Shown one piece after another: positions 60,063-64,000 of a DNA stretch of 64,000 bases; the stretch's first letter is position 1, and each line of letters opens with the position of its first letter. Origin of the DNA: Globodera rostochiensis (taxonomy: Eukaryota; Nematoda; Chromadorea; Rhabditida; Heteroderidae); contig JAEVLN010000024.1 in assembly GCA_018350325.1 (NCBI GenBank), positions 775,248-839,247 on the forward strand, read 5' to 3'. The notes beneath the pieces were generated by a model. That model saw only the letters and a program-made list of their open reading frames with translations. It was not told the DNA's origin and searched no databases. The translations under genes and the position numbers were made by a program.

Positions 60063-60211
60063 GATAAATACGATTAGTGACAACTCACACTTTATGCGAT
60101 GCATATTTTTTTATAAAGAAAATTAATTTTTAGGTGGTGCATTTTCAATTTATTCGTTGAGAGATTTGTGGGGAAAGGGAGCTTTTGATAAAAAAAAACT
60201 AGGGTTGTGCA

Positions 60212-60300
60212 CGGTCGGTTAACCGAACCAAAAACCGGGGGTCGTAAAACCAGTCTAACCGAAAAACCGGTACCCCCGGTGTTCCGGTTTCTGGTGTAAA
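60212..60300. mobile_element. Probable transposon end with CGGTTAACCG
   Basis: It begins near 'tagggttgtgcacggtcggt' and continues 'taaccgaaccaaaaaccggg', with several 'accgg' words. It is similar in type to 43620-43750. No partner end or target duplication was found. Confidence 0.4.
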
Positions 60301-60380
60301 AACAAAAAAAAACCCTTAGGATGACATTTTTCTGTGTATTTTATTGAGAAAATAAAATTGTAATAAAATGATTCTTCAAT

Positions 60381-60668
60381 TTATAAATTCAGTTTGCAAC
60401 AACATACTTTGTTTGAAAATTGCGAAAGTAATTGTGTTGCTTGCCGAAAATTGTTAACATAAGAGGTCCGGCGGTGCCGATGGCCGCCGGCGGAAAATTT
60501 TTTTGAAATTTTTAGTACTTTCAGGGAAATTTGTAATTTTAGGATCCATTTTCTTAACAAAATTGATTTTTGGTCACCTTTTTTTAATTCGAAATTGTTC
60601 GCCTGATTATTTTTTTGTGTAAGAACAACCTTTAGTCCCTCTCGGCGTTGGTATTTTAATATAAACAT
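60381..60668 (-). other. ORF over a repeat-like GC patch, doubtful
   Basis: A 95-codon frame begins MFILKYQRREGLKVVLTQKN and ends CCCKLNL. The middle covers 'ccgccggcggccatcggcac', a GC patch similar to 28090-28120 and 27690. A second frame inside it (MDPKITNFPESTKNFKKIF) is also open. It probably derives from a mobile element rather than a host gene. Confidence 0.25.
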
Positions 60669-61304
60669 TTTTAAAATTTGGTAAAGATATCATATTTATT
60701 ATTTTAAAATTTTATTCTCTCGATGTTTAATGTTTTTTATCATTTTTAAGTTTGATTGTAGCTCATCATCTGATTACCAGGTTTACACAATCACTGTCTT
60801 TTTTAATTTTTCAACTTGGTATTTACTTCACGATTGTTTTTATTTTTAAAGCAATGCAAGTATATATGCTTTATTGAACTCCGTTTATATATTTAATTTA
60901 TTCTTGTATTTTTACACAGCCATTACTTAGTTTTTGCAAATTTAATTTTTAATTAAACAAAAATTTGTTCAAAATTTTTAAAAATTTAAATGGTAGTTGT
61001 GTAAATTATTATTTTAAAGATTTGCATTATTTAATTATTATGTATCATGCCAGTGGCATAAACAAGTTCGTTAAAATCTCTGGAGCACCCAGCATTCCTG
61101 TCGTAGTCCCAATTTTTGCAATGAAGCGCATTGTTGTCCATTAATTGGAGATTTCTGTAGCCTATACATTAAATTCTTAGAGTTTTAAACTCGTTTTGTC
61201 AGGTAATCATTTTCCAGGTTCCGTTCGATGCAAGTTTTAATATTTTTGTTTATTTTATATTTTTTAAGGAAACTTGTAAAATATTATTATTTTTTATTTT
61301 TTGA

Positions 61305-61499
61305 CAAGTTGCAGCACCCGAGCTAGCTTTCTTTCAATATCAGCGTCAGGCTGCTCTTTTTATTGGGATCCTTCCGACATTTACGCAGCTTAAAACACAT
61401 AAAATTAGTTGTTATTTTAAAATTATAATGTTCGAAATCACAACATCATCTTTGATAGAGGCACGAGTTGTCCATATGCGCCAGATTTTACCACCCTAG
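61305..61499. other. GC-richer island open on both strands
   Basis: The + strand is open for 64 codons without an ATG at its start (VAAPELAFFQYQRQAALFIG). The - strand reads MSEGSQ, a TAA, then KEQPDADIERKLARVLQLVKK in one frame. The island follows the 60985-61320 repeat (pair 28595-28960), whose copy lacks it. The coding strand cannot be decided. Confidence 0.3.
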
Positions 61500-61995
61500 A
61501 AATGCTTGAACTGTCAAGGCGAACTTTGACTTGGTGACCAGGATATCAATGTAAATCATGGTTTTTAAAAAAGATATTTTTGGGTTTAAACTTTTATTTT
61601 AATGGGAAAGTTTTTAATATTTATTAATGCTATTTATATTTTTGCTCGTTATTACATTTAATCGAACCATTCCCTGATAGTTTATAAATTGGCGTTTTCG
61701 AAACAGTTACGTAAAGTTATGTTAAGTCATATTATTTAGGAGTATTAAATATTTTGGGTTGTATTTTAACTTTGCAATTACTATAGAGTCGGTTGAATAA
61801 TAAAATTGTTTTGTTTTTTATGTTGCACTGATATTTTTAAATTTAACAGTTTATTCAATTCTATGAATAAATTTTTAAACAATGTAATTTAGTAGTTGCT
61901 ATATTGGCGTGGTTTTAAATGTAATGGTTCAATAATTTCTAGCATAATACTGCTGGCAAAAATTAAATATACATTTTGTCAATATATTATTTTAG

Positions 61996-62105
61996 GACCT
62001 GAGGTACCTGCTCGCTCATATTCTGACGAGGCCGAACAAACATTTATGAAATTTAATAGTGATATTTTAAATGATATAAATAATTCAATGCTATATTCAA
62101 TTTAA
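61996..62105 (+). other. Candidate exon, best of three copies
   Basis: 'tattattttag' precedes GPEVPARSYSDEAEQTFMKF, NSDILNDINNSMLYSI, TAA. The DEAEQTF core is kept at 22.7 kb (frameshifted before it) and at 29.3 kb (frame lost after it). It is an acidic, helical-looking piece with no recognised family. The shared acceptor-like edge and core suggest an old exon. Confidence 0.4.
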
Positions 62106-63017
62106 CTGTTTTTTATTATTACTTTTTTTACCTGAAATCCTGGTTTCTTTTAGTTTTAAATTTACTATTAAAATTTAAATGGACTTATGTTTTAATATTT
62201 ATCGTAGAATTTGTTTTAGATATTTTGATTTATTTTCTTCTTAGTTGACGTTAAACCTTTTATTGTTATGCAAAATCTGCTCTATCAGCAGGTATAAAAT
62301 TGTCTCCACGAGTTATTATCATTGCTTTTTAATAATTTCCAAATTTTCATTTTTGGTCCGCAAATTGGGTTACTATTATAAATGCATTATGGTTAATGGA
62401 AGTTATGAAACTTGGTATGCTTCATTCAAGTTTTTTCCTGACTTGATGCTACTAATGCGCGTTATCATTTCTTTTTTGGCATTTATTGATTTGTTACCAG
62501 ATGTTTTATTTTTATATTTATAATTCGAAACATCTTTTAATCATTTACAATTATTTATTTATAAATTAGTTTTTGAGTAACCAAGTATTGCCCATCAGGG
62601 AAGTAAACGTTAACACGCCGTGTTAAAACGTAGCTATCTTTTATTTTTGTTTAGTAGTTATTTAATAATCACATTATTATTTTCCAGAATAAATATTAAA
62701 CATTTCTTTGTAGGCGTTTGTTATAAATTCATAAGAGCCAAATATTGCATTTACTATTAGTTGTTAATATTACTGTTTTTTTTATTTTCGTATAAAAATT
62801 AGATAATTCGAAGACTCTAATATGTAGATCGGTGTTCTTTTTTTAAAAAAACGCACTTACTGCATGATCATGTCCGCTTCCATTCGAGCAGCAGCCAGGC
62901 CAAAGTTTATCAAATTTTTAGGCTGTTTGTTATTTAGTTATTTTAACTTTGGACCATTGACTATTTTCTCCAATTACTTTTGAATAAGAAAAAAATTAGA
63001 AAATCATAAAAAGGCAT

Positions 63018-63131
63018 TTATTTGTTAAATTTATTGACATGCCTTTTAGTCATTTCATCCTTGGAGAGCAAATGAAATTGTTGTTGATATTTGTCTTGAA
63101 GTCGAATCAAATATAGTGTCTGTTGTTTATA
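63018..63131 (-). other. Conserved 37-codon frame, copy of 24001-24114
   Basis: Same frame as 24001-24114, differing only at two synonymous positions, with no indel. See that entry for the text and interpretation. Confidence 0.45.
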
Positions 63132-63499
63132 TTTATTTGTTTATTTATTATTTTTGAATTAATGCTTTTATCCAAACCATAAGTTTATATGAAAAGATCA
63201 ACATTTAAAATGCTTTTGTGTACTTTAATTTTTCTTATTTTGTTTGTTTATTATTACATCCATTATTATTTATCAATTTTTATCGATATTTGTAATAAAA
63301 TTTGATGTGAAATATATCTTCTTGTCAGAAGAGTCTATATTTTCTTAATTAGTCAATTATCATTTTTTTGGGGCTCCGGACATCGTCTGCGCCGTATTGA
63401 AATCCTTTAATTTATTTTACAATGTTATTACATTTTTTTATTTTTACTGCATTTTGAAAAAATTTTTTAATTAATCCAAATAATTATAAGTTTTTATTT

Positions 63500-64000
63500 A
63501 AAAGTTTTTTGAATAATCTGAACAATTTTTTATTATTTGAATGTAAACTATAGCAAATAATTAATATTTATTATAATGCTTTGTGTTTTTTGGAGCTTAT
63601 TAAACAGATTTTTATAACTTTATAGTTTATTGTCAAATTTTTATTGACTGGATAGAGAATTAAAATTTTATTAGTGTATAATTAATAAATTTAATCAAAT
63701 TCTACATTTAAGTTTATTGTTCTACATCGATTAAAGATAGGTACTTGATTTGCATTATTATTATAAACATATTTTTATGCACGTTTTCGTTACTTGCTTC
63801 GATCCCGTTTGTCTCGTAATAACAATTCGTCGGTCGGCATTTGACATAGTAGATTTATATTTTTTTGATCCCGCGAGCATGTTGAAAATCGCTTAACTTT
63901 TCTTTTTTATTGCTAAAATTATGTAATTTTTTATAGTGTTGTTTATTTTAGACAGCCAGAGACTTTATTTTTTATTTTGAACCAATTTAACATCTAATAT
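63500..64000. repeat. 58.8-kb piece and module D7, copy 4, running off the window
   Basis: 63500-63640 matches 58800-58930, then D7 to the window end. The - strand frame over 63740-63890 (MLAGSKKYKSTMSNADRRIV, ITRQTGSKQVTKTC) is the least damaged of the four copies. Confidence 0.85.

Larger units (their letters stand above)
61780..63290. repeat. Block E, copy 3
   Basis: Third copy of block E. It has the best version of the exon-like piece at 61996-62105, the palindrome at 62610-62626 and the conserved 37-codon - strand frame at 63018-63131. A few hundred bases of copy 1 (23480-23640) are absent. Confidence 0.9.

Noticed and set aside
1..64000. Telomeric or CRISPR-type arrays, rRNA, tRNA
   Set aside because: No regular short tandem arrays of telomere type, no spaced identical repeats, and no recognisable rRNA or complete tRNA sequence were seen.

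Overview
This is a very A+T-rich eukaryotic window with no intact, recognisable multi-domain gene, no rRNA or tRNA gene, no CRISPR array and no bacterial operon. By inspection well over 70% of the bases are A or T, and the + strand carries clearly more T than A over most of its length. I could identify only two protein families from the sequence itself. One is a class-I peptide-chain release factor fragment carrying the GGQ loop (about 6841-7107, +). The other is a fragment resembling a Merlin/ISXO2-like transposase (18949-19212, -). One 92-codon acidic ORF (26140-26418, -) is the best complete small-gene candidate. Everything else coding-like is a short island of higher GC, 20-60 codons long, sometimes next to an AG acceptor or GT donor.

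The dominant structure is duplication and decay. (1) About 2.2-13.4 kb is repeated collinearly at 45.6-51.1 kb, with many indels. (2) A set of modules at 14.8-19 kb recurs in two or more partial copies at 52.7-59.4 kb and again at 63.5-64 kb. (3) A block at 22.5-24.3 kb recurs at 29.0-30.1 kb and 61.8-63.3 kb. Between these lie small DNA-transposon relics, including two with terminal inverted repeats and target-site duplications (14340-14762 and 27507-28020), and several GC-rich transposon-like ends. A segment from about 32.2 to 38.0 kb has the opposite strand bias (A-rich) and shares no repeat with the rest that I can see.

Organism: not determinable with confidence. Two readings fit. In the first, this is gene-poor, repeat-rich DNA of an AT-rich animal; T-rich tracts ending in TTTTCAG or TTTTAG before coding islands resemble nematode introns or outrons. 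In the second, the genome reads TAA and TAG as glutamine, as many ciliates do, and the window is germline-like DNA with interrupted coding pieces. Several islands join into longer frames under that code, and one such TAA falls where release factors have a conserved glutamine. Because TGA is rare in this sequence, long frames open under that code are expected by chance, so I treat this as a hypothesis.

No pathway or operon logic can be read from the window. The pieces look like fossils, or like segments of a larger discontinuous arrangement, rather than a working gene cluster.
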